From Victivallales bacterium (lineage in GTDB: Bacteria; Verrucomicrobiota; Lentisphaeria; Victivallales; SZUA-371), in assembly GCA_028691155.1 (NCBI GenBank), contig JAQUZV010000075.1, positions 1 to 8,737 on the forward strand: 8,737 nt of DNA, read 5' to 3'. Each line of letters begins with the position of its first letter. Within the stretch, counting starts at the first letter, position 1. The notes below the pieces were generated by a model. It had not been told where the DNA came from. It did not search any database and saw nothing but the letters and a program-made list of their open reading frames with translations. Below are positions 1 through 6,865 of the stretch, in pieces. Position numbers and translations under genes: made by a program.

Positions 1-43
1 ATCTTCCCGCCACCCTCCGGCGACACCGGAGCAGAAATGCCGC

Positions 44-55
44 AATTACGTAATT
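44..55. promoter_or_regulatory. 12-bp perfect palindrome, candidate operator
   Basis: AATTACGTAATT is a perfect 12-base palindrome lying about 150 bases before the permease start, at the border between GC-rich and AT-rich DNA. Palindromes with a TTACGTAA core can be sites for dimeric regulators, but no regulator gene is in the window and one isolated palindrome of this size can occur by chance. Confidence 0.2.
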
Positions 56-191
56 TCTATTCCATCTTTACCGAAAAAAGATTGCAGGCCGCTGGAATCG
101 ATGATAGAGTTATTATAGGTATTTCAGGGGGCCTTCCGAATAATCAAGCAGGCTCCGATGCTCACAAACCAATGCGGACGGCATTTAAGAT

Positions 192-196
192 AAGGA
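192..196 (+). promoter_or_regulatory. Ribosome binding site of the permease gene
   Basis: AAGGA lies 9 bases before the ATG at 206 and supports that start. The ATG at 196 is in another frame and gives no family-like protein. Confidence 0.6.
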
Positions 197-205
197 TGAA
201 TAGCG

Positions 206-2056
206 ATGAGTTTGCGTCGGTCGCTACAGTTTTTCGATGTGTTCAGTATTTCCACCGGGGCCATGATCAGTTCGGGCATTTTCATTTTACCCGGAGTAGT
301 TTTTCCCTATGTCGGACCGGCCCTGTTCATTTCCTATTTTCTGGCCGGGATTATTGCCATCATCGGTATTCTCAATGTTATTGAGCTGACCACCGCCATG
401 CCGAAAGCCGGCGGGGCGTATTATTTCGTCACCCGCAGTATGGGACCGCTGGTCGGCACCATTTCCGGAATCTTAAGCTGGCTGGCGCTGATTATGAAAA
501 GTGCTTTCGCCGTGTTCGGGATGTCGGAAGTGATCCATGTTTTTTTCCCGGCCATTCCGGTATGGAGCAGCAGCATTATCCTGACCATGCTGTTTATACT
601 GTTCAATCTGGCCGGGGTCAAGGCGGCGGCGGCACTGGAAAACTTCATGGTCATCATTTTGCTGGTAACGATCGGATTTTTCGTGATAATCGGCCTCCCG
701 GAGGTTCATCCCGGAGCGTTCAAACCCCTGCTGCTGCCGGGAAAAAGCTTCAACGACATTCTGCTGGCCACCGCCATGGTCTATATCTCCTACGGGGGCC
801 TGCTTCACGCCACCAGTATTTCGGAGGAAGTGAAAAGTCCATCGCACAATATTCCGTTGGGAATCGTGGTCTCCGTGCTGGTTACGATCTTCCTGTATGT
901 CGCGATTCTGATTATCGTCATCGGGGTGACACCGTCGCAGAACTTCGTCGGCGACACCACTTCCGTGGCCGATGCCGCTAAAATTATCGCCGGCATGCCG
1001 GGTTATGCGGTAATGACGCTGGGGGCGGTAATGGCCTTTACCACGACGGCACACGGCGGTCTGATGTCGGCCTCGCGGTTCCCGTTCGCCCTGAGTCGCG
1101 ACGGACTGATGCCGTCGTTCGTCGCCGCCGAAACGGTCCGGCGCAAGACCCCGTGGGCCGCAATTCTGATTACCGGAATCATCATGGGCATTGCCGCCCA
1201 GATGCCGCTGGAGACGTTGGTAAAGGCGGCCTCCGCGGTAATTCTGACCTCTTATGTACTGGCGGCGTTTGCCGTCATCATCCTGCGGGAAAGCCGGGTT
1301 CTCAACTATCGCCCCACTTACAAAGTGCCGTTTTATCCTTTCTTTCAACTCATCTGCATCATCGTCTTCTCGATCATGTTCATCAATCTGGGCTGGGACG
1401 CCTTACGGATCAATCTGGTGGTCATCGCCCTCAGTATTCTGATATATTATCTTTACGGCCGCAAAACCAGTCGGGAGTTTACGTTGCTGCATCTGCTGGA
1501 ACGCATCACCAACCGTAAACTGACCGGTCACGGTCTGGAAAAGGAACTGCTGGAAGTGGTGCGCCATCGGGACGAAATCATCAAAGACGAATTCGATCAT
1601 CAGGTGGAAAGAAGCGGCGTGCTGGATATGGAGGGGACCATGTGCACCACCACCTTGTTCCGGGCCATCGCCGATAAATTTGCGCCGGGAGTAAACATGG
1701 ATCCCGACCGTTTCTACGAACTGCTGATGGAGCGCGAAAACACCAGCAGCACGGCAATCAACCATTTTGTGGCCATTCCCCATCTGATCCTGGAAGGCGA
1801 AGGATGCTTCCAGATCGAACTGGTCCGCTGCAAGGACGGCGCGGCCATGGAAGGCGCCAACGGGCTGGTCAAAGCGGTTTTTGTCATTCTCGGCACCCGC
1901 GACTGCCGCAATTATCATCTCAAAGCCCTGGCCGCCATTGCCCAGATCGTTCAGGGCAATAATTTCGAATCCCGCTGGCTCGCCGCCCGCGACTGCGATC
2001 AGTTGCGCGATATTTTGTTGCTCGGCAAGCGTAAACGCACCTCGAACAATGGTTGA
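206..2056 (+). CDS. APC-family amino acid permease with fused C-terminal PTS EIIA-like domain
   Basis: The 616-residue inner-membrane protein has two parts. Residues ~8-416 form an amino acid/polyamine/organocation (APC) transporter. About twelve hydrophobic segments can be counted, and the first contains the broken-helix substrate motif GAMISSGIFILPG (18-30). PKAGGAYYF (66-74) and the SRDGLMP segment (297-303) are also family-like. After a charged linker (~417-475), residues ~478-606 resemble the PtsN/fructose EIIA fold. The FVAIPH motif carries His526, which aligns with the phosphorylated histidine of EIIA proteins. Amino acid import or exchange is known for the family; the substrate cannot be read here. 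Regulation by phosphoryl transfer from HPr or NPr is inferred. The gene stands alone, with AAGGA 9 bases upstream of the ATG, and converges on the phosphoesterase gene. Typical APC proteins are about 450 residues, so the extra length is the EIIA part. Confidence 0.88.
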   Translation: MSLRRSLQFFDVFSISTGAMISSGIFILPGVVFPYVGPALFISYFLAGIIAIIGILNVIELTTAMPKAGGAYYFVTRSMGPLVGTISGILSWLALIMKSAFAVFGMSEVIHVFFPAIPVWSSSIILTMLFILFNLAGVKAAAALENFMVIILLVTIGFFVIIGLPEVHPGAFKPLLLPGKSFNDILLATAMVYISYGGLLHATSISEEVKSPSHNIPLGIVVSVLVTIFLYVAILIIVIGVTPSQNFVGDTTSVADAAKIIAGMPGYAVMTLGAVMAFTTTAHGGLMSASRFPFALSRDGLMPSFVAAETVRRKTPWAAILITGIIMGIAAQMPLETLVKAASAVILTSYVLAAFAVIILRESRVLNYRPTYKVPFYPFFQLICIIVFSIMFINLGWDALRINLVVIALSILIYYLYGRKTSREFTLLHLLERITNRKLTGHGLEKELLEVVRHRDEIIKDEFDHQVERSGVLDMEGTMCTTTLFRAIADKFAPGVNMDPDRFYELLMERENTSSTAINHFVAIPHLILEGEGCFQIELVRCKDGAAMEGANGLVKAVFVILGTRDCRNYHLKALAAIAQIVQGNNFESRWLAARDCDQLRDILLLGKRKRTSNNG

Positions 2057-2067
2057 ACCATTGCTCG
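2043..2067. terminator. Stem-loop at the end of the permease gene, weak terminator candidate
   Basis: CAATGG (2047-2052) pairs with CCATTG (2058-2063), with a TTGAA loop that contains the permease stop codon (2054-2056). Three more base pairs (CGA/TCG) lie outside one mismatch. There is no T-run on either side, so intrinsic termination is doubtful. The position between convergent genes suits a bidirectional transcript-end structure. The rest of the 63-base gap to 2120 shows nothing clear. Confidence 0.3.
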
Positions 2068-2119
2068 ATCTCGCTGGCGGCAATAATCGAAGATAACGCC
2101 CCAAGGCCGCGGCAGAAGT

Positions 2120-3004
2120 TTATTCGGCCGAAGAGGAATCCGCTTTTTTGACGGTGAGCAGGACGATTTCCGGCGGACAAAACAACCGGGCATGAATGAT
2201 TGAAGTGCCGGTACCGCTGGTAACCAACAACCTGCGCCCCTCTTCCTCCACCAGTCCATAGACATATTTGTTGCCGTATCGCGACGGCGCAACCAGCAAT
2301 CCGATACCCGGCAGGACGATTTGGCCGCCATGGGTATGCCCCGACAGCATCAGTTCGTAAGGCAGCTCCAGTTCCGGAAAAAAATCCGGATCATGCGACA
2401 ACACAACCGCCGGAACGGACGGATCCGGCAACTGCCGGCGGTCGAAGCGTTCGTGACGGGTGGTGCGATCGGGCAGGCCGATAATATTACAGGTGCGCCC
2501 AGCGATTTCGAGGGGATAAAATTCGTTTTCCAACACCTTCACCCCGACTGCCGTCAGGGCACGACGCATCCGCTCCCCATTGTACCACCAGTCGTGATTG
2601 CCGAGCACGGCAAAAACCCCGTAACGACTCCGCAAACCGTGCAATGACGCCGCAATCACCTCCGGCGACGCGTTCTCGTAATCACGGTTCGTACGCGACC
2701 CGATAAAATCGCCCAACAATAAAACCACATCCGGTTTACAGGAATTCGCCAGAGTCACAATCCGCTGCAACCGCCGCAGTTCGCGATTGCCGCCGCGCTG
2801 ATGCAAATCGCCGATGATCATGAACGTCAACCCGTCATGTTCCGGCCACCAGCAGTGCAACCGGACCTCATACCGCCGCAGTTCCAGCCGCTGCGGCTCG
2901 ATCCGGAACATGTAAAAAACGACCGCCAGGAGCAGCACCACTATCCCCGCCGCCACCCCGATCGGCCAACGCCACCAGCCATTTTTGCGCCTTGCCAATT
3001 TCAC
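2120..3004 (-). CDS. Membrane-anchored calcineurin-like metallophosphoesterase
   Basis: The 294-residue protein belongs to the YkuE/YaeI-like branch of binuclear metallophosphoesterases. All core metal-binding blocks are visible: GDLH (65-68, with Asp66 and His68), GDF (98-100, Asp99), GNHD (135-138), LSHDPD (202-207, His204) and SGHTHGG (221-227, His223 and His225). A basic N-terminus followed by one hydrophobic helix (~14-33) suggests an N-in membrane anchor with the catalytic domain on the outer face. Family members hydrolyse phosphomonoesters or diesters, some of them lipid-linked such as UDP-diacylglucosamine, but the substrate here is unknown. The start is GTG at 3004, chosen because a strong GGAGGG site lies 5 bases upstream. 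The gene lies just downstream of the terminator of the redox operon, so it is probably a separate unit or read only by leak-through. Confidence 0.85.
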   Translation of the reverse strand: MKLARRKNGWWRWPIGVAAGIVVLLLAVVFYMFRIEPQRLELRRYEVRLHCWWPEHDGLTFMIIGDLHQRGGNRELRRLQRIVTLANSCKPDVVLLLGDFIGSRTNRDYENASPEVIAASLHGLRSRYGVFAVLGNHDWWYNGERMRRALTAVGVKVLENEFYPLEIAGRTCNIIGLPDRTTRHERFDRRQLPDPSVPAVVLSHDPDFFPELELPYELMLSGHTHGGQIVLPGIGLLVAPSRYGNKYVYGLVEEEGRRLLVTSGTGTSIIHARLFCPPEIVLLTVKKADSSSAE

Positions 3005-3009
3005 ACCGT

Positions 3010-3015
3010 CCCTCC
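3010..3015 (-). promoter_or_regulatory. Strong ribosome binding site that fixes a GTG start
   Basis: Read on the minus strand, GGAGGG sits 5 bases before the GTG at 3004. No ATG is suitably placed, so this site decides the start of the metallophosphoesterase. Its first two bases lie inside a 7-bp pairing (3013-3019 with 3053-3059) that brackets the adjacent terminator. Confidence 0.65.
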
Positions 3016-3027
3016 GGTTCGGATACG

Positions 3028-3052
3028 AAAAAGGGCAGAATCACAGTCTGCC
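3028..3052 (-). terminator. Rho-independent terminator of the three-gene redox operon
   Basis: Read on the minus strand, GGCAGA (3052-3047) pairs perfectly with TCTGCC (3039-3034) across a 7-base loop. One C and then TTTTT (3032-3028) follow. This is a standard intrinsic terminator placed about 65 bases after the stop codon of the last operon gene and 24 bases before the GTG of the phosphoesterase gene. Confidence 0.75.
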
Positions 3053-3082
3053 AACCGGATTCCGCCCCTACTCATCTCAAAT

Positions 3083-3102
3083 CGTCCGTCGTTCGGCGGA
3101 CG
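3083..3102. other. Second stem-loop in the 3' region of the redox operon
   Basis: CGTCCGTC (3083-3090) pairs with GGCGGACG (3095-3102, one G-T wobble) around a GTTC loop, starting 15 bases after the stop codon of the last operon gene. On the minus strand no T-run follows, so here it would be an RNA 3'-end or stability element ahead of the true terminator. On the plus strand it is followed by CAATTTTT (to 3110) and could end antisense transcription coming from the permease side. Confidence 0.4.
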
Positions 3103-3117
3103 CAATTTTTCTCCCGG

Positions 3118-5154
3118 CTACGCCTTGAAACGCCAGTCGAGCGCCCCGACCGGACACTCTTCCACACAGGCGCCGCATTCGGCGCAGGAATCGGGCAACG
3201 TCCGGCCGAAGAGACCTTCGACCTTGGTGGCAAAGCCGCGGTATTTCTGGCTGAGCAGGTTTTTATTCACCACTTCGGCACAGATTTTCACGCAGGTACC
3301 GCACTTGATACATTTCATGCGGTCGTGAATAATCACCGGATGGCGGTTGTCGTAACCCTGCTGCAACCGGGCGCCCTTATAGGCTTCCGGATCGGCGCCG
3401 TATTCCTGAGAATGCTGCCGCAGTTTACAGTCGCCCTTGGCGGTACAACTGCATTCGATGCAACGCTTGCCTTCGGACTGAACTTCTTCCGGCGTAAACG
3501 TCGCCGCCACTTCATGAAACGTGGAGGTGCGTTCCGCAATCGGAATCAAACGTTGCGGCACGCGGTCGGCCTCGGAAACGTCCTGACGCAGGAAGACGAG
3601 GTCTTCCTTGCGCAGACTCTGCCAGTGACCGCGCGAAACGTTGACCACCGGTTCCGGTCGATATTCCCGGCCGGACAGGAAACCGTCGATGCCGAGGGCG
3701 ATAATCCGTCCGCCGGCAACCCCTTCCACCACGGTAGCCGCGCCGGTGACACAGTCGCCGGCGGCAAAAACGTTATCGCTCATCCGATAGGTGTGTTCGC
3801 ACACGTCAAGATCGCCGAAGCGGTTGACCGCCAATCCAGGAGGGGCGTCGGTAGCCTGCCCGATCGCGGCAATGACCGTGTCGGCTTCGACGTCGAATTC
3901 CGAACCGGGCACCGGCACCGGTTTGCGGCGGCCGGAGGCATCGGGTTCCCCCAGCTCCATGCGCTGACAGGTCAGCACCAGCTTGCCGGCGTCGTTCCGG
4001 ACCAGCTTGACCGGAGCCACGAGGAATTCGAACTTGACGCCTTCTTCCTTCGCTTCGTGAATTTCAAGTTTTTCCGCCGGCATCTGTTCTTCGCTACGAC
4101 GGTAGAAACAAGTGACGTCGTCGCTGCCGAGACGCACCGAAGTCCGCAGACAGTCCATGGCGGTATTGCCGCCGCCGACGACAATGGTCTTGCCGGGATT
4201 GTTCCCGGTCCAGTCGTTGGCGGCAATCCGTTCCAGAAATTTAATGCCCTGCAACGCCAACTCTTCCCCGGCGCAACGCATCGAACCGGCTTTCCAGCAA
4301 CCGATGGTCACCGCCACCGCGTCGTATTCGCTCTTGAGCACGTCCAGCGACAGATTGAGTCCCAGCTGCCGGTTGCATTCCAGTTCGATTCCCATCTTGA
4401 AAAAATGGGCGATTTCCCGGTCGAGAATCGCTTTCGGCAACCGATATTCGGGAATGCCGTAGCGCAGCATGCCGCCGGCCTTGGGCATCTTTTCGAACAT
4501 TTTGACCCGATAACCCAAGCGCCGCAGGAAATAAGCGGCGGACAGACCGGCCGGACCGGCGCCGACCACCGCAATCCTCCGGCCGTTTTCCACCGGAATA
4601 TCTTCCATGTACTCATCGTAATAAAGGTCGGCGGCCAGACGCTTGAAATCGTTGATCGCCACCGGCTTGCCGTAAACATTGCGCCGACATTCCTTTTCGC
4701 AGAAACGTGGGCAGACCCGGCTGATCGACAGCGGCAGCGGAATGCGTTCCTTGATGATCTTCAGGGATTTCTTGAAGTCGCCGCGACGTCCGGCCCGGAC
4801 ATATTCTTCCACCTGGGCATGCGCCGGACAGGCTACGGTACAGGGCGCTTCACAGTCGCCGGCATGTTCGGACAACAGCAGATTCAACGCCGTCCGACGC
4901 ATATCGCGCACTTCGTCGGAGGAGGATTCCACTTCCTGACCATTGGCGGGACACGCCGAACAGGAGGGCAGGAACTTACCGGTTCTTTTGTCCTTGACCA
5001 CACAGACAAAACAGGAAGTGGTCCGGGAGATTTTCTGATTATGGCACAGCGTCGGGATACTGATGCCGTTGCGGGTAGCCACCTCGAGGATGGTTTCTCC
5101 CGGCGCGGCCGTAAATTCCCGCCCGTCGATCTTGAATTTAATTTCATTCGGCAT
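3118..5154 (-). CDS. StnC-like subunit: NuoG-type [2Fe-2S] + GltD-like NADPH/FAD + ferredoxin domains
   Basis: This 678-residue cytoplasmic iron-sulfur flavoprotein has three parts. Residues 1-95 are a NuoG-type [2Fe-2S] domain with Cys37, Cys48, Cys51 and Cys65. Residues ~97-500 are GltD/NfnB-like: cluster cysteines 101/105/109 and 148/152/156, an FAD fold (VVGAGPAGL, 196-204), an NADPH fold (GGGNTAMD, 327-334; YRRSEEQMP, 351-359) and the flavin-contact motif AAGD (464-467). The tail has Cys565/568/570/576 and a two-cluster ferredoxin (615/618/621/625 and 657/660/663/667). In S. ovata Stn, the matching subunit is the NADPH-binding arm that takes electrons from the bifurcating core; that role is inferred here. 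The ATG at 5154 is preferred over 5190 because AGGTGAGG lies 6 bases upstream and the extra 12 residues precede the ferredoxin fold. It overlaps the upstream gene by 11 bp. An alternative is the electron-transfer arm of a remote formate dehydrogenase or hydrogenase. Confidence 0.83.
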   Translation of the reverse strand: MPNEIKFKIDGREFTAAPGETILEVATRNGISIPTLCHNQKISRTTSCFVCVVKDKRTGKFLPSCSACPANGQEVESSSDEVRDMRRTALNLLLSEHAGDCEAPCTVACPAHAQVEEYVRAGRRGDFKKSLKIIKERIPLPLSISRVCPRFCEKECRRNVYGKPVAINDFKRLAADLYYDEYMEDIPVENGRRIAVVGAGPAGLSAAYFLRRLGYRVKMFEKMPKAGGMLRYGIPEYRLPKAILDREIAHFFKMGIELECNRQLGLNLSLDVLKSEYDAVAVTIGCWKAGSMRCAGEELALQGIKFLERIAANDWTGNNPGKTIVVGGGNTAMDCLRTSVRLGSDDVTCFYRRSEEQMPAEKLEIHEAKEEGVKFEFLVAPVKLVRNDAGKLVLTCQRMELGEPDASGRRKPVPVPGSEFDVEADTVIAAIGQATDAPPGLAVNRFGDLDVCEHTYRMSDNVFAAGDCVTGAATVVEGVAGGRIIALGIDGFLSGREYRPEPVVNVSRGHWQSLRKEDLVFLRQDVSEADRVPQRLIPIAERTSTFHEVAATFTPEEVQSEGKRCIECSCTAKGDCKLRQHSQEYGADPEAYKGARLQQGYDNRHPVIIHDRMKCIKCGTCVKICAEVVNKNLLSQKYRGFATKVEGLFGRTLPDSCAECGACVEECPVGALDWRFKA

Positions 5155-6865
5155 AATAGCCCTCACCTTTCTCCACCCGCGCGACGGCATGCTTGGGGCA
5201 GACGTCGATACAGGTATTACATCTGGTACATTTGGCGTTGTCGATCACGAAGTCGTCGCTGATCGCCCCGACCGCGCAGTTGCGGATGCACAACCGGCAT
5301 TTGACGCATTTTTCCGGATCGAGTTTCACATCGACCAGGGCGTTGCAGACCAACGCCGCACAACGTTTGTCCCGGACGTGTTCGATATATTCGTTCTTGT
5401 AATAGCGCAACGTGGCCAACACCGGATTCGGCGCCGTCTGACCCAGTCCGCACAGCGAGCCCTTCTTGATTTTGGGACCGAGGTCGGCCAGGAAATCGAT
5501 GTCGCTCATCTCGCCCTTGCCGGCCACAATACGTTCCAGCGTTTCATACATGCGCATCATGCCGACCCGGCAGAACGTACATTTGCCGCAGGACTCGCGA
5601 TGGGTGAAATCGAGGAAGTAACGCGCGGTTTCCACCATGCAGCGGTCCGTGCCGATGACAATCATCCCGCCCGATCCCATAATCGCCCCCAGCGCATTCA
5701 GGGAATCGTAATCCACCGGCGTGTCGAACAGCTCTTTCGGGATACAGCCGCCGGACGGGCCACCGGTCTGCACCGCTTTGACCTGGTCCGGATCGGCGCC
5801 GCCGACTTCGAAGACGATTTCACCGATGGTGGTTCCCATCGGCACTTCGATCAGTCCCGGATATTTGAGGTCGCCGGCCAGCGCGAAAAGTTTGGTGCCC
5901 TTGCTCTTTTCCGTCCCGACCTGCGCGAAAGCGGCACCGCCCTCGCCGATGACCAGCGGAATATTGGCAAACGTTTCCACGTTGTTCAACGAAGTCGGAT
6001 AGTCGTTCCAGCCGCGATCGGTGGGGAACGGGGGGCGGAAACGCGGCGTGCCGCGCCGGCCTTCCAGCGACGCGATCAGTGCGGTTTCCTCGCCGCAGAC
6101 AAACGCCCCGGCGCCTTCTTTGATGATAATGTCCAGTTTCTTGCCGTTGACGACGTCGAGACCATGTTCGCGAATCTGGTCGATGGCAATGCGGATGTGT
6201 TTGATCGCCAGCGGATATTCGGCCCGGCAATAAATGAACAGGATGTCGGCTCCGGTGGCATAGGCCCCGATCAGCATGCCTTCGAGCACCTGATGGGGAA
6301 CGCTTTCCATCATCGAGCGGTCCATGAACGCGCCCGGATCACCTTCGTCGGCGTTGCAGATCAGAATCTTCTTTTCCGCCTGCTTGGCGGCCAGGAACTG
6401 CCACTTCATGCCGGTGGGAAATCCGCCGCCGCCGCGCCCGCGCAGACCGGAACGTTTGACTTCGTCCACCACTTCCGCCGCCGTCATGGTCAACGCCTTC
6501 TTCAGCGCACCGTAACCACCCTCGGCCACGTAAGCGTCGAACGAGGTCGGACAAATCCGGCCGGCCAAACGGGTTACCTTGAGCATTTCGTATTTGCGGC
6601 GCGACGGCGAAACTTCCAGCCGCCCTGTTTCACCCAGGGCGAGAATATTGTCCAGACAGGCCTGTTCCCCTTTGACGTCGCGATAAAATACCGAACCGGC
6701 ATCCGTTACCACTTCCACCAGCGGCTCGGCATAACAATGCCCGATACAGCCGACTTCTTCAATCTCAACTCCGGCATGGTCCCGAAAGAAATCCAGTACC
6801 GCCCCGGCTCCGGCCGCCAGTCCGCAGGATGCGGTCCCGACCTTGATTTTCCTGATTTCAGCCAT
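5144..6865 (-). CDS. StnB/HydB-like (NuoF family) FMN- and NAD(H)-binding iron-sulfur subunit
   Basis: The 573-residue protein has an N-terminal thioredoxin-fold segment (~1-85, Cys14, Cys40, Cys44), a NuoF core and a ferredoxin tail. The core shows the FMN/NADH loop GLRGRGGGGFPTGMKW (140-155), NADEGDPGAFMDR (171-183), GAGAFVCGEETAL (251-263) and the [4Fe-4S] ligands Cys426, Cys429, Cys432 and Cys472. His496, Cys502 and Cys507 resemble a HydB-type zinc site. The tail has two [4Fe-4S] motifs, Cys520/523/526/530 and Cys546/549/552/556. This layout is HydB-like rather than plain complex I NuoF, which lacks the tail. In HydABC and Stn this subunit holds the bifurcating flavin that exchanges electrons with NAD(H) and ferredoxin. 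The gene overlaps the upstream one by 8 bp, with AAGGAG 10 bases before its ATG inside that gene, so translation is probably coupled. Confidence 0.88.
   Translation of the reverse strand: MAEIRKIKVGTASCGLAAGAGAVLDFFRDHAGVEIEEVGCIGHCYAEPLVEVVTDAGSVFYRDVKGEQACLDNILALGETGRLEVSPSRRKYEMLKVTRLAGRICPTSFDAYVAEGGYGALKKALTMTAAEVVDEVKRSGLRGRGGGGFPTGMKWQFLAAKQAEKKILICNADEGDPGAFMDRSMMESVPHQVLEGMLIGAYATGADILFIYCRAEYPLAIKHIRIAIDQIREHGLDVVNGKKLDIIIKEGAGAFVCGEETALIASLEGRRGTPRFRPPFPTDRGWNDYPTSLNNVETFANIPLVIGEGGAAFAQVGTEKSKGTKLFALAGDLKYPGLIEVPMGTTIGEIVFEVGGADPDQVKAVQTGGPSGGCIPKELFDTPVDYDSLNALGAIMGSGGMIVIGTDRCMVETARYFLDFTHRESCGKCTFCRVGMMRMYETLERIVAGKGEMSDIDFLADLGPKIKKGSLCGLGQTAPNPVLATLRYYKNEYIEHVRDKRCAALVCNALVDVKLDPEKCVKCRLCIRNCAVGAISDDFVIDNAKCTRCNTCIDVCPKHAVARVEKGEGYYAE
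5161..5168 (-). promoter_or_regulatory. Ribosome binding site that decides the start of the StnC-like gene
   Basis: On the minus strand AGGTGAGG ends 6 bases before the ATG at 5154. It lies within the last codons of the StnB-like gene, which fits coupled translation, and it argues against the longer start at 5190. Confidence 0.65.

Larger units (their letters stand above)
1..205. other. Leader region upstream of the permease gene; possible tail of an upstream gene
   Basis: No gene can be assigned with confidence. The first ~45 bases are GC-rich like coding DNA, and one forward frame (codons starting at position 3) is open from the window edge to a TAA at 51-53. An upstream gene could therefore end there, but only about 16 residues are visible and they are not recognisable. 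A short perfect inverted repeat (CTCCGG at 15-20, CCGGAG at 26-31, 5-base loop) has no T-run after it, so it is not a convincing terminator. From about 45 to 200 the base composition becomes AT-richer, as in the other intergenic gaps. It holds the palindrome at 44-55 and an A-rich motif TTTACCGAAAAAA at 67-79. No well-spaced -35/-10 pair was found. Confidence 0.4.

Noticed and set aside
37..384. 115-codon plus-strand frame starting at 37
   Set aside because: Its second half overlaps the permease in another frame, its sequence is unrecognisable and no ribosome site precedes it.
473..2104. Open frames on the minus strand (473-1348 and 1403-2104) opposite the permease
   Set aside because: Low-complexity Arg, Gln and His-rich translations, no family features, fully covered by the permease-EIIA gene.
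5155..5190. Upstream start at 5190 for the StnC-like gene
   Set aside because: It would lengthen the overlap with the preceding gene to 47 bp and add 12 residues ahead of the ferredoxin fold, while a good ribosome site serves the ATG at 5154.
2992..5262. Very long open frame on the plus strand (about 756 codons) opposite the StnC-like gene
   Set aside because: It is antisense to a gene with complete cofactor motifs, shows no recognisable domain, and is the open frame expected from GC-rich codon bias.
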